From: Candidatus Roizmanbacteria bacterium
GTDB taxonomy: Bacteria; Patescibacteriota; Microgenomatia; GCA-001788215; 2-01-FULL-40-14
Assembly: GCA_016203755.1 (NCBI GenBank)
Contig: JACQMD010000032.1
Span: 1 to 9,873 of the forward strand
DNA length: 9,873 bases
Direction of reading: 5' to 3'
Every line of letters begins with the position of its first letter. The stretch's first letter is position 1. The notes below the pieces were generated by a model that had not been told where the DNA came from, ran no database searches, and was given only the letters and a program-made list of their open reading frames with translations. Position numbers and translations under genes: made by a program. Below are positions 1 to 6,858 of the stretch, piece after piece.

Positions 1-1
1 A

Positions 2-688
2 AACTCTGCAACAGTTGGAACAGCTCAAAGCGCATCGAATCCATCCGCATCATTTATCATATCAGGTAATGGTGCAGGAACGGACAATTATATCGGCGCC
101 ACTCTTGCCAAGGTTACGACTGTTGATCAATACAATACTGCATACATAACCACTGATGTCGATGCAGATGCGTCAACAGGTAAAAATGATGCAGGATTCA
201 ATACCGGAGGTGAGGTTGTCATTGCAACCGGAGACGCGAAGGTACTGGCAGATGTTGACAATAGTGTCAACTTCAACTTTGCCGATGTCGATTGCGGATG
301 CACATGGGATGTTTTGGCAAAAATTGCCGGCAATGGTGCAGACCCAGATCATCATGAATGGTGGTGGTGGGATGACCCGGATAATACTATTACCTTAAAT
401 CTCGACAGCATACAAGCTGTTGGACAAGGCAATGGTTCCTATCTCTACACACAGCTTGACGATTTGAACGCCAAGACCGGGCACAATAAAGTAGAATCCA
501 ATACCGCAGATCCAGAAGGTGACCCGATCATAATAACGGGAGACGCACTCATTGAATCAGGTGTTGAGAATTCTGGAAATGTCAATACAGTAGGTGATTT
601 TACGCCATTCCTTATGCCTGAATGGCCTGACTTTGATTTTTCATTCGATATGTCAGCCATGTGGGCATTCTTCGGAATGAACGCGTAA
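2..688 (+). CDS. 3' end of a secreted Asn/Gly/Asp-rich repeat surface protein (partial)
   Basis: The reading frame is open from the left edge of the window to a TAA at 686-688, giving the last 228 residues; the start lies outside. Two copies of a module are visible. Each begins with an SGNGAG or AGNGAD element, runs through a Thr/Asn/Asp-rich stretch to a TG-x-N segment (STGKNDAGFNTGG; KTGHNKVESNT), and ends in I-x-TGDA (IATGDAK; IITGDAL). A CGC cysteine pair at about residues 98-100 follows the first TGDA. The second module opens with a histidine/tryptophan/aspartate cluster containing four consecutive Trp. The protein ends in an aromatic-rich tail (FLMPEWPDFDF...FFGMNA) with no LPXTG signal and no clear membrane anchor. 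The same module builds the next two genes, so this is probably an extracellular beta-rich surface protein. The function is unknown; the beta-solenoid-like fold is inferred from repeat spacing and composition. Confidence 0.85.
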   Translation, partial: NSATVGTAQSASNPSASFIISGNGAGTDNYIGATLAKVTTVDQYNTAYITTDVDADASTGKNDAGFNTGGEVVIATGDAKVLADVDNSVNFNFADVDCGCTWDVLAKIAGNGADPDHHEWWWWDDPDNTITLNLDSIQAVGQGNGSYLYTQLDDLNAKTGHNKVESNTADPEGDPIIITGDALIESGVENSGNVNTVGDFTPFLMPEWPDFDFSFDMSAMWAFFGMNA

Positions 689-694
689 TAAGAC

Positions 695-754
695 GTTTGG
701 TTTTGTAGGGTTCTCTTACCGCAACACTTCGGTAAGAAACCCTACAAACCAGAC
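695..754. other. Long intergenic hairpin, candidate terminator without a U-tract
   Basis: A near-perfect inverted repeat: the left arm 695-721 pairs with the right arm 730-754 around an 8-nt loop (caacactt). The inner 21 bp pair fully apart from single-base bulges in the left arm at the T-run and at the C in GGGTTCTC; the outer four pairs include one G-U. It lies in the 119-nt gap between two surface-protein genes. There is no run of T on either side, so an intrinsic terminator of the usual kind is not supported. It could be a U-less terminator, an mRNA 3'-end stabiliser, or a small dispersed palindromic repeat. Confidence 0.55.
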
Positions 755-807
755 AGAATCAACAAACCGGGAAAAAGTAAACAATTAACTCATACAACAA
801 GCAATTT

Positions 808-3057
808 ATGAAAATAGTTAACAAAATCAAACAAATTACTACAGTTATACTACTATTTACACTGGTAATAACACGAATAACGGGACCGATTCTTGCTCAG
901 GAGGTTCCAACTCCACCAACTGCTCCATCTGCTCCGAGTGCACCGCAACAAGAATCTGTTGCGCCAACTGCCCCAACTGTTCCAGAGGCACCACTACCTC
1001 CGCAGGGTCCTGACAGTTCTGAGCCAACTCCGCCTTTGGCGCCTGAGCAACCGGCAACTCCGACAACAACGCCAGCAAATACCTCAGGAGAGACAGCGCA
1101 GACTGATTCGCTAGCTGGCACATCAACAAGTAATGGCGTTGGAGATACGACACTCGCAACAGGCAACGCTACCAATGACACAACCATAACAACAACAGGA
1201 AATACCAACACTGCTGAAAATGCCGGAGGGACCAGAGGCGGAACAACATCAGTCAGTAACTCCGACAATGGAGCAAATTCTCACAATAACGGCTCGGCAA
1301 CAACAACGAACAATAGTACTACAAACCAAAATAACAGCGCGTCAGTGAGCAATGATCTCAATCAATCAACCGTTACCGGTCACAACGGCGCATCGCTTAA
1401 TGTTGGCGACTCACTGCTTGTAACAGGTGATGCAAATACAACGGGAACGGTGGTTACTGCGGTAAATACAAACATTGATGGAGTTTCTGTTGCCGAGTTT
1501 AACATTGCAGACAATCATGTTGGAGATATTCTGCTCGATTTTAATGCAAACTGTGTGCAGGGTTGCAATGGCACGAGTATCGAAGCAACTAACTCTGCCA
1601 ATGGTGCCGACTCAACTAATAATGCAGCTGCCAATACAACTAGCAATAACACAACGAATCAGACAAATGATGCAATGGTCGGAAACGGATTAACCCTTTC
1701 TGCTGACTCGGGTTACAACGATGCAAGTTTTAATACGAACGGGGACTCAACCATTGTAACGGGCGATGCAAATGTTGCTGCAAATGCACTCACCTTTGCA
1801 AATAACAACATTGCAGGAGACGTCATCTATGCGGTAGTGAATATTTTTGGTGATCTGGTCGGGGATATTATTTTGACAGAAGAAATGATGAATGCAGTCT
1901 GCGGCGGAACATGTGGTGGATCAACCAATGTTGCAAATGAGGGAAATGGTGCAGGATCAACTAACACTGCAAATGCTTCAACTACGACAAACGATGCCAC
2001 GTTTCAGTCAAATGATGCCAACATTAACAACACACTCGTACTTGATGCAGAGACAGGAAACAATGATACCAATTTCAACACGGGAGGAAACTCAACTACT
2101 CAAACAGGTAGCGCAAGCGTTGATGCAAATGTGCTCAATGTAGCAAACTCCAATATTGACGGCGGCAACTGGTTTCTTGTGATTGTCAATGAAGCAGGTA
2201 AATGGATCGGTAAAATTATTGGTGCACCTGATGGCTCAAACATGGCAGGATCACCAGGGACAGAATTTCAAGTAGATTCAACAACTGGTGCAGTAACTGC
2301 GGTCAATAGTGGTAATGGTGCAGAGTCCACCAATACATCAAATACATCAAACACTCAAAACACCAAAACTTCCCAAACCAATACGGCCGATATCAACAAT
2401 ACTCTTAATCTCTCAGCAAATACCGGAGGCAATACGTCCAATTTCAACACCAATGGCGACTCAACAATTGTTACCGGTGATGCAAACATCGTGGCTAACA
2501 TCGTCAACTTTGTTAACAACAATATAACAGGCGGCGGTAAACTTATTGTGACGGTGGTAAATGTATTTGGCAGCTGGGCAGGAGATTTTATTACGCCATG
2601 GGGCAAAAAAGAAGAAAAACAAAACCAGGAGCTTGCGCAAACTCCCCAGGATACACAAACAGAAGAATCTGTACAACCTATTGGAGGCACCAATATTCCT
2701 CCATCAAATGATTCATCACCAAAAAGTTCAGAATCGCAACCTGCTACCAATACATCAACTGCCTCAACGGCAAGTTCTCCAACAACGATACCCAGTGTTA
2801 CTCCAAATCCAGTGAAAACCGGCAAAATCGTGAAAGCAGGGACTGTCTCCGGTTCACAGTCGGAAACTGCATCCTCACGTGAATCACAACAAGACGGAGA
2901 TCAAAACATGGATGCCACTGCTGACAAAACAGAACAATCTACCGAACAGGAAAATCCCTACACTATTAATCTTGCGTGGCTTCTCCTCACCTTGCCCGTA
3001 GGTGTACTCTCCTACATCGGGAAAAAAATTGTACTTGGTCTGTCTCACATGACTTGA
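808..3057 (+). CDS. Large secreted Asn/Thr-rich four-module repeat surface protein
   Basis: A 749-residue protein. Residues 1-31 form a signal peptide (Lys-rich start, hydrophobic core, cleavage near ILAQ-E). Residues 32-90 are a Pro/Ala-rich linker. From about 149 to 600 there are four copies of a 112-123-residue module. Each has a GNGA/NGAD-type start with STN, an Asn/Thr-rich middle, a TG-x-N-x-x-x-F/L-N segment, a V/Q-TGDA element (TG at 206, 318, 433 and 556), an ANxxNxNIxG tail and a VNxFGxxxGDI-like strand. C-x3-C pairs (249/253 and 365/369) follow modules 1 and 2. A Ser/Thr/Gln-rich spacer leads to a C-terminal membrane segment (about 720-745). LPVG occurs inside that segment, but there is no LPXTG signal. 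No Shine-Dalgarno is visible before the ATG. The gene ends in TGA, 10 nt before the next gene, with which it probably forms an operon. A cell-surface structural or adhesive role is inference only. Confidence 0.9.
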   Translation: MKIVNKIKQITTVILLFTLVITRITGPILAQEVPTPPTAPSAPSAPQQESVAPTAPTVPEAPLPPQGPDSSEPTPPLAPEQPATPTTTPANTSGETAQTDSLAGTSTSNGVGDTTLATGNATNDTTITTTGNTNTAENAGGTRGGTTSVSNSDNGANSHNNGSATTTNNSTTNQNNSASVSNDLNQSTVTGHNGASLNVGDSLLVTGDANTTGTVVTAVNTNIDGVSVAEFNIADNHVGDILLDFNANCVQGCNGTSIEATNSANGADSTNNAAANTTSNNTTNQTNDAMVGNGLTLSADSGYNDASFNTNGDSTIVTGDANVAANALTFANNNIAGDVIYAVVNIFGDLVGDIILTEEMMNAVCGGTCGGSTNVANEGNGAGSTNTANASTTTNDATFQSNDANINNTLVLDAETGNNDTNFNTGGNSTTQTGSASVDANVLNVANSNIDGGNWFLVIVNEAGKWIGKIIGAPDGSNMAGSPGTEFQVDSTTGAVTAVNSGNGAESTNTSNTSNTQNTKTSQTNTADINNTLNLSANTGGNTSNFNTNGDSTIVTGDANIVANIVNFVNNNITGGGKLIVTVVNVFGSWAGDFITPWGKKEEKQNQELAQTPQDTQTEESVQPIGGTNIPPSNDSSPKSSESQPATNTSTASTASSPTTIPSVTPNPVKTGKIVKAGTVSGSQSETASSRESQQDGDQNMDATADKTEQSTEQENPYTINLAWLLLTLPVGVLSYIGKKIVLGLSHMT
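1252..2610 (+). repeat. Four tandem ~115-residue protein modules (diverged)
   Basis: The modules are, approximately, 1252-1566, 1585-1914, 1921-2250 and 2290-2610. They are clearly alike at protein level: a GNGA start, NNT(L/N)xL, TGxNxxxFNTxG, TxVTGDA, then NxNIxG. They are diverged at DNA level, except for patches such as the segment encoding NGDSTIVTGDAN, which occurs almost identically in modules 2 and 4. Modules 2 and 4 also share the NNNI tail and the VVN(I/V)FG strand, suggesting a more recent duplication or exchange between them than with module 3. Confidence 0.8.
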
Positions 3058-3067
3058 GGCATTAACT

Positions 3068-4222
3068 GTGAAAAAATTGAGTGGTTTTCTTCTCGTTATT
3101 ATCCTGATTATTGTTTCCTCAACAACACCGGCTGAGAGTGTTGAGTTTGTCATATCAGATAATGGCAACAATTCATCCAACACGGTAACAACATCAATAC
3201 AGGAATCCACCACTGTTTCACAACAAAATGCAGGTTCAATTGAGAATCATGTAGATTCAAATGCAAATACCGGCAACAACACTACATCAACAAATACCAA
3301 CAACAATACAACAATTGAGACAGGATCGATTAGTGAACAAGTATCACTTACTAACGAGATAAATCAATCAACGATAGATATTTCCTGCTGTCCCAGCGAT
3401 CCGGCATCTTCGCTTACTATTACAGGAAATGGTGAAAATTCAACCCATACTGTCAGTCTTTCTCTCATTTCCCAAAATTCCCTCACCGTAAACCAACAGG
3501 CAACTATCCAAAATAATGTCAATGGATCAGCAAACACGGGTAACAATAACGCGAATAATAATAACGGGAATGTCAAAATAAAAACAGGAGATGTTACTAT
3601 TACTGATAAAACGATTAACAAAAACGTCAACAACGCGAGTATTTCTTTCTATACAAATAAAAACGACTTCAAGATAAAAATTGCCGGCAATGCTGATTCT
3701 TCTACAAATATGATTGCGCTTGCGCTCCGAAACGATATAACATCTACTATCAACAATGCAGCACATATAACGAACGGGAATTTCTGGAGCTTAACAACAG
3801 GAGACAATAATGCCTTTACTAATAATGGAGACATATACATGGAAACAGGCGGCATAAACGCATACATAGTAAAAGTAAACGACGGGATAAACATTGGAAA
3901 AGTAGCTATGGTATGTTGTAAAGAAAAAGAAGAGAATGAGAATGAAGAAGCAGTAACCCCACCCCCTCCTCCACCAGGTATTCCACCTACTATTCCTCCT
4001 CCCCCGCCAAGTAGTAGTATTAACCCTCCTGTATCAAGTAACAACGGGGGAATCGGAGGATCAGGACAAGTACTTGGAGCCTCTGTTGGAGGTGAAATAC
4101 TGCCGGTCACCGGCACCTCCTGGTGGTTATTTGCTACGATTGCAAATATTCTTATGTTTCTGTTAGGGTTGTACTTGCGGATGCGGGCTGGACGTTCACC
4201 TTGCTATGAACATACAAAATAA
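3068..4222 (+). CDS. LPVTG-anchored three-module repeat surface protein (sortase substrate)
   Basis: A 384-residue protein starting at GTG, preceded by GAGG at 3056-3059 with an 8-nt gap; that site overlaps the TGA of the gene before it, which suggests translational coupling. Residues 1-22 are a signal peptide. Three modules of about 85 residues follow (about 28-112, 113-200, 201-284), each with an ISDNG/TGNGEN/AGNADSS start, an Asn-rich TGxNN segment and I/M-x-TG(D/S/G). Two vicinal Cys-Cys pairs (107-108, 283-284) end modules 1 and 3. An acidic Glu/Lys patch is followed by a Pro-rich stalk (about 298-325), a Gly/Ser linker with QVLGAS, LPVTG at 345-349, a hydrophobic segment and an RMRAGR tail. 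That is a complete cell-wall sorting signal. The overlapping sortase gene is its obvious processing enzyme: cleavage between Thr and Gly and covalent attachment to the envelope are expected from the sortase family. Confidence 0.92.
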   Translation: MKKLSGFLLVIILIIVSSTTPAESVEFVISDNGNNSSNTVTTSIQESTTVSQQNAGSIENHVDSNANTGNNTTSTNTNNNTTIETGSISEQVSLTNEINQSTIDISCCPSDPASSLTITGNGENSTHTVSLSLISQNSLTVNQQATIQNNVNGSANTGNNNANNNNGNVKIKTGDVTITDKTINKNVNNASISFYTNKNDFKIKIAGNADSSTNMIALALRNDITSTINNAAHITNGNFWSLTTGDNNAFTNNGDIYMETGGINAYIVKVNDGINIGKVAMVCCKEKEENENEEAVTPPPPPPGIPPTIPPPPPSSSINPPVSSNNGGIGGSGQVLGASVGGEILPVTGTSWWLFATIANILMFLLGLYLRMRAGRSPCYEHTK

Positions 4223-4763
4223 GATTTTAAAATCCGTAGGAAACGCCTGTATGGCGTTTTCTTTTTTTGGTTTACTCTTTATTTATTTTCCCCTGATAAA
4301 GGTATATTTTTTCCCGCCCCAACCACTGCTTCCGCCACATACAAAGTTTTCAATTGCTATTCCAAAAATAAACGCGCTTGCGCCTGTTGTGGAAAACGTG
4401 GATCCGTGGAGTAGAGATACCTATCAACTTGCCCTGGAGAAAGGAGTTGCACACGCAAAAGGAACTGCCTTGCCAGGGGAACATAAAACTATCTATTTGT
4501 TTGCCCACTCTTCGGACGACCCATGGAAAATAACCCGATACAATACCGTATTTCTCAAATTAGGCCTGCTTGATCTAGAAGATGAGATCGTGTTAACAAA
4601 AGAAGGTATAGCATACACGTATCGTGTTCGTGAGAAAAAAACGGTTCCCCCCTCAAGCGTCGAATATCTGATGAATCTTGCTACTGACCAACTGATATTG
4701 CAGACATGCACGCCTCCGGGCACTGACTGGCAACGACTTCTCGTGTTTGCAGATCCTGTTTAA
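4206..4763 (+). CDS. Sortase (LPXTG transpeptidase)
   Basis: A 185-residue membrane-anchored sortase. One N-terminal transmembrane segment lies at about residues 13-36, followed by the catalytic beta-barrel. Family landmarks are IPKINALAPVV (52-62), GVAHAKGTALPGE (80-92), catalytic His in LFAHSS (His101), catalytic Cys in LILQTC (Cys168) and the transition-state Arg in DWQRLLVFA (Arg177). It is short, as for housekeeping or class D/E-like sortases; the class cannot be fixed by eye. The ATG lies 17 nt inside the end of the LPVTG protein gene, so the pair is translationally coupled and probably dedicated. No strong ribosome binding site is seen. Its TAA shares a TTAA with the stop of the convergent gene. 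Confidence 0.95.
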   Translation: MNIQNKILKSVGNACMAFSFFGLLFIYFPLIKVYFFPPQPLLPPHTKFSIAIPKINALAPVVENVDPWSRDTYQLALEKGVAHAKGTALPGEHKTIYLFAHSSDDPWKITRYNTVFLKLGLLDLEDEIVLTKEGIAYTYRVREKKTVPPSSVEYLMNLATDQLILQTCTPPGTDWQRLLVFADPV

Positions 4764-5704
4764 GCACGTTTGTTTTTTATCACTACTCGCAATGCTGAGG
4801 CAACCATTCCGGTAAATGATAATCCTCCAAAGAGGAGAAAATACCATGGTTTCATCAAATCTTCCGATTGGTCGTTAACTCTATCTTTATTGACCGAATC
4901 ACTTGCGACAGAACCCGTCTCCTTTGTTTCGATCGCATAGTAGCGGGTGGTTTTAGAACTATCACTACTGCTTAATCCTAAAATGTCTTCGTCTTTTTCT
5001 TCGGTTGTTGGATTTTGAACGACGGGCGAAATGCGTTCCTGGCTCATCGGCTTTGTTGCAGAGATAGCTTCTACTGATTTGTTTGCATTTTTCTCAACTG
5101 GTTTTGGTGTTTTCGTAGGAGCTGGTGGTTTGGTTAGGGCAGGAATTTTTGTCGGGGAAGGAGTTACAGTAGGTGAAGGCTGCGAAATGGCGGAGTTGGC
5201 TCCTCCTTTTGTCGCAGCTTCCAGCAACGCAAACGCCCCTGTTCCATCCGGATTTCGCCCGATTGCGTTATTTTTTCCCGGGCTATTAGTGTATGAATAT
5301 TGATCGATAATTGTTCCGCTGTTATCAAAAAGAACAACAGCATCACCGGAGTTATTAAAAAACGAATTCAGTTCAAAATAAGGATATATACCGCTTGCAA
5401 CTATACCATCAAGTGATTTTTTCTTTCCCGAACCGGCATCTTCCATAAAATCAGTATCATCGTCCAACCAGAATGTACGCAAAAAATCTGCGCTCTCACT
5501 GGCAATATACAGCTCTACCCACTCAATATCACCATCAACCACAAACTCATTGAGAACGACGGGTGAAGCAAGGGCAGATGAGATGGGGATAGATAGAAAG
5601 AAACAACTACTAACAAGAGATCCGATCAAAAATACGATGAAGGAAAATTTACTGGACGTGCCAGTACCATGAAATAATACCTTCTCCATGATCAATGGCA
5701 ACAT
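4760..5704 (-). CDS. Lamin-tail-domain (LTD) secreted/membrane-anchored surface protein
   Basis: A 314-residue protein. An N-terminal hydrophobic signal (about 20-46, ending SSALA) is followed by a lamin-tail domain at about 48-165. Recognisable LTD features are VVLNEFV, EWVELYI, a Leu-Asp-Gly with ASG, NNSGDAVVLFDNSGTIID and IGRNPDGTG. A Pro/Thr/Lys linker (about 175-205), a disordered acidic/Ser region with ILGLS (241-245), a C-terminal membrane segment (about 286-308) and a KNKRA tail complete it. There is no LPXTG. LTDs are immunoglobulin-like domains found in many bacterial surface proteins and exonucleases; here no catalytic domain is attached, so an adhesive or structural role is only inferred. 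The chosen ATG has AGGA 7 nt upstream; an internal Met6 has none. It overlaps the preceding M23 gene by 56 nt and is the last gene of the ftsE operon. Confidence 0.85.
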   Translation of the reverse strand: MLPLIMEKVLFHGTGTSSKFSFIVFLIGSLVSSCFFLSIPISSALASPVVLNEFVVDGDIEWVELYIASESADFLRTFWLDDDTDFMEDAGSGKKKSLDGIVASGIYPYFELNSFFNNSGDAVVLFDNSGTIIDQYSYTNSPGKNNAIGRNPDGTGAFALLEAATKGGANSAISQPSPTVTPSPTKIPALTKPPAPTKTPKPVEKNANKSVEAISATKPMSQERISPVVQNPTTEEKDEDILGLSSSDSSKTTRYYAIETKETGSVASDSVNKDRVNDQSEDLMKPWYFLLFGGLSFTGMVASALRVVIKNKRA

Positions 5705-6851
5705 AATTCATTCCTGCTCCGCGGCATGAGGCAGATCCACGGTAGAGCGTACCTTTCTTCGGCGCACGGATAATCGGATTATTCGAGATCATATCAACAC
5801 CTGTATGGGGACTGCCGCCGTAGAATCCGGTACGGGCATAATAGGTCATCCCGTAACCTTGCGTAATCCGCGGACTTTCCATGGGCCAGCTCCACCCGCC
5901 GCCAAAAGAAAATGATCCATCAGGAGCATTATCCCAGACAACATCAATTGGTTTCAAATAATCTGCCGGATTTTGACGAACGCCATCCTTCGTGATTTCA
6001 AAATGAAGATGTGCCCCTGTTGAACAATAAGGAGAACCGGTATTCCCCATGAGTGCAATATCTTTTCCCTCCTCAATTGGTGTTCCGTTTTTGAGTGAAA
6101 TGAGAGCCTGTCGAAGTGCCGCCTCAATAGCAGCTTGCTCTGCCCGTAATTTAGTAAGTAATTCTTGATATTGTTTTTCATCATTTCGGGTAACTTCAAG
6201 AAGAACCTGCTTTTCCTTTTTTTGACGATTGAGCGCTGCCTGTTCCGATTCCAGTTTCTCGGAGAGTAAATCGAGCTCTTTTTTCTTTTGCTCAAGCAGC
6301 GATTTTTGTTCCTCAAAATCATTCTTCGTCTGCTGAATTTCAAAGAGCAGTTTTTTATCGTGAGTTTGAACAAGTTGTAGATACTTTGCCCGGGAAATCA
6401 TCTCCGAGAGTTCATTTGAAGATAGGATTGCCAATCCGCTGGGAGTATACCCGCTTTTATAGGTCGCAACGACCCGGTCTATTAAGACTTCGGAAATATC
6501 AGTTAAGGTGTGTTCAAGAACGCCAATTCGCTTCGTAAGTATTGCTATTTCCTCGGTAATTTCTGCTATCTTCTGCGTTGCTTCCTCAATTTTGAGCGTC
6601 GTCAGATGAATCTGACTATCCATGTACGCAATCTGATTGGCAAGTGAGGTACCACGATTTCGCGTTTCCTTCAGTTTAGATGTTAACTCATCAATCTGCT
6701 GCTGCAATTCTTTATACTTACTACTCGATGACACATCGGTTGCTCCAATGTGATCATCACCCGGATGAGCCGAAGTTGGACTCCCGAGTAACAACAAACG
6801 AGAGAATATTCCCGCTAATACGAGTAATACAGCAAACTGTCGTTTATTCAT
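5649..6851 (-). CDS. Coiled-coil M23 peptidase with circularly permuted LytM domain, FtsEX partner
   Basis: A 400-residue protein from ATG 6851. A signal peptide (1-28, ending SPTSA) is followed by a long coiled coil (about 45-255), as in EnvC, PcsB and CwlO, which FtsEX activates to cut peptidoglycan. The M23 metallopeptidase domain is in unusual order. Residues 256-300 carry its C-terminal half (EEGKDIALMGNTG, then HLHFEI with His281/His283 and NPADYL). Residues 322-400 carry its N-terminal half (WPMESPRITQGYG, zinc ligands His349 and Asp353 in HTGVD, VAIDHGEG, and WYWH with His398), and the protein stops two residues later. All four key positions are kept, so activity is plausible, unlike the degenerate LytM of EnvC itself. 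The gene starts 7 nt after ftsX. An in-frame TTG at 6881 with GGAAG upstream is an alternative start. Confidence 0.9.
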   Translation of the reverse strand: MNKRQFAVLLVLAGIFSRLLLLGSPTSAHPGDDHIGATDVSSSSKYKELQQQIDELTSKLKETRNRGTSLANQIAYMDSQIHLTTLKIEEATQKIAEITEEIAILTKRIGVLEHTLTDISEVLIDRVVATYKSGYTPSGLAILSSNELSEMISRAKYLQLVQTHDKKLLFEIQQTKNDFEEQKSLLEQKKKELDLLSEKLESEQAALNRQKKEKQVLLEVTRNDEKQYQELLTKLRAEQAAIEAALRQALISLKNGTPIEEGKDIALMGNTGSPYCSTGAHLHFEITKDGVRQNPADYLKPIDVVWDNAPDGSFSFGGGWSWPMESPRITQGYGMTYYARTGFYGGSPHTGVDMISNNPIIRAPKKGTLYRGSASCRGAGMNYVAIDHGEGIISWYWHVQ

Positions 6852-6858
6852 ACGCTCT

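Noticed and set aside
755..807. Promoter or Shine-Dalgarno for the 749-aa protein
   Set aside because: The A-rich stretch has no convincing -10/-35 pair and no GGAG-like site; transcription may come from upstream or use a weak signal I cannot identify.
897..1268. Minus-strand 123-residue open frame over the Pro/Ala-rich start of the large surface protein
   Set aside because: Val/Gly/Ala-rich low complexity is what the antisense of Pro/Thr/Ala codons produces; no start signal or domain. The same holds for the minus-strand frames at 2355-2825 and 3649-4116.
1252..2610. CRISPR-like array because of regularly spaced repeats
   Set aside because: The repeats are about 340-370 nt apart, in frame, diverged at DNA level and conserved as protein. 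No short identical repeats with unique spacers.
2984..3003. LPVG near the C-terminus of the 749-aa protein as a possible sortase signal
   Set aside because: It reads LTLPVGVLS, lacks the Thr-Gly of LPXTG, and lies inside the hydrophobic segment rather than before it. Treated as a plain membrane segment.
4743..4778. Intrinsic terminator after the sortase, using the T6 run
   Set aside because: Only a 4-bp CGTG/CACG pairing can be drawn upstream and it is not adjacent to the T-run; too weak to annotate.
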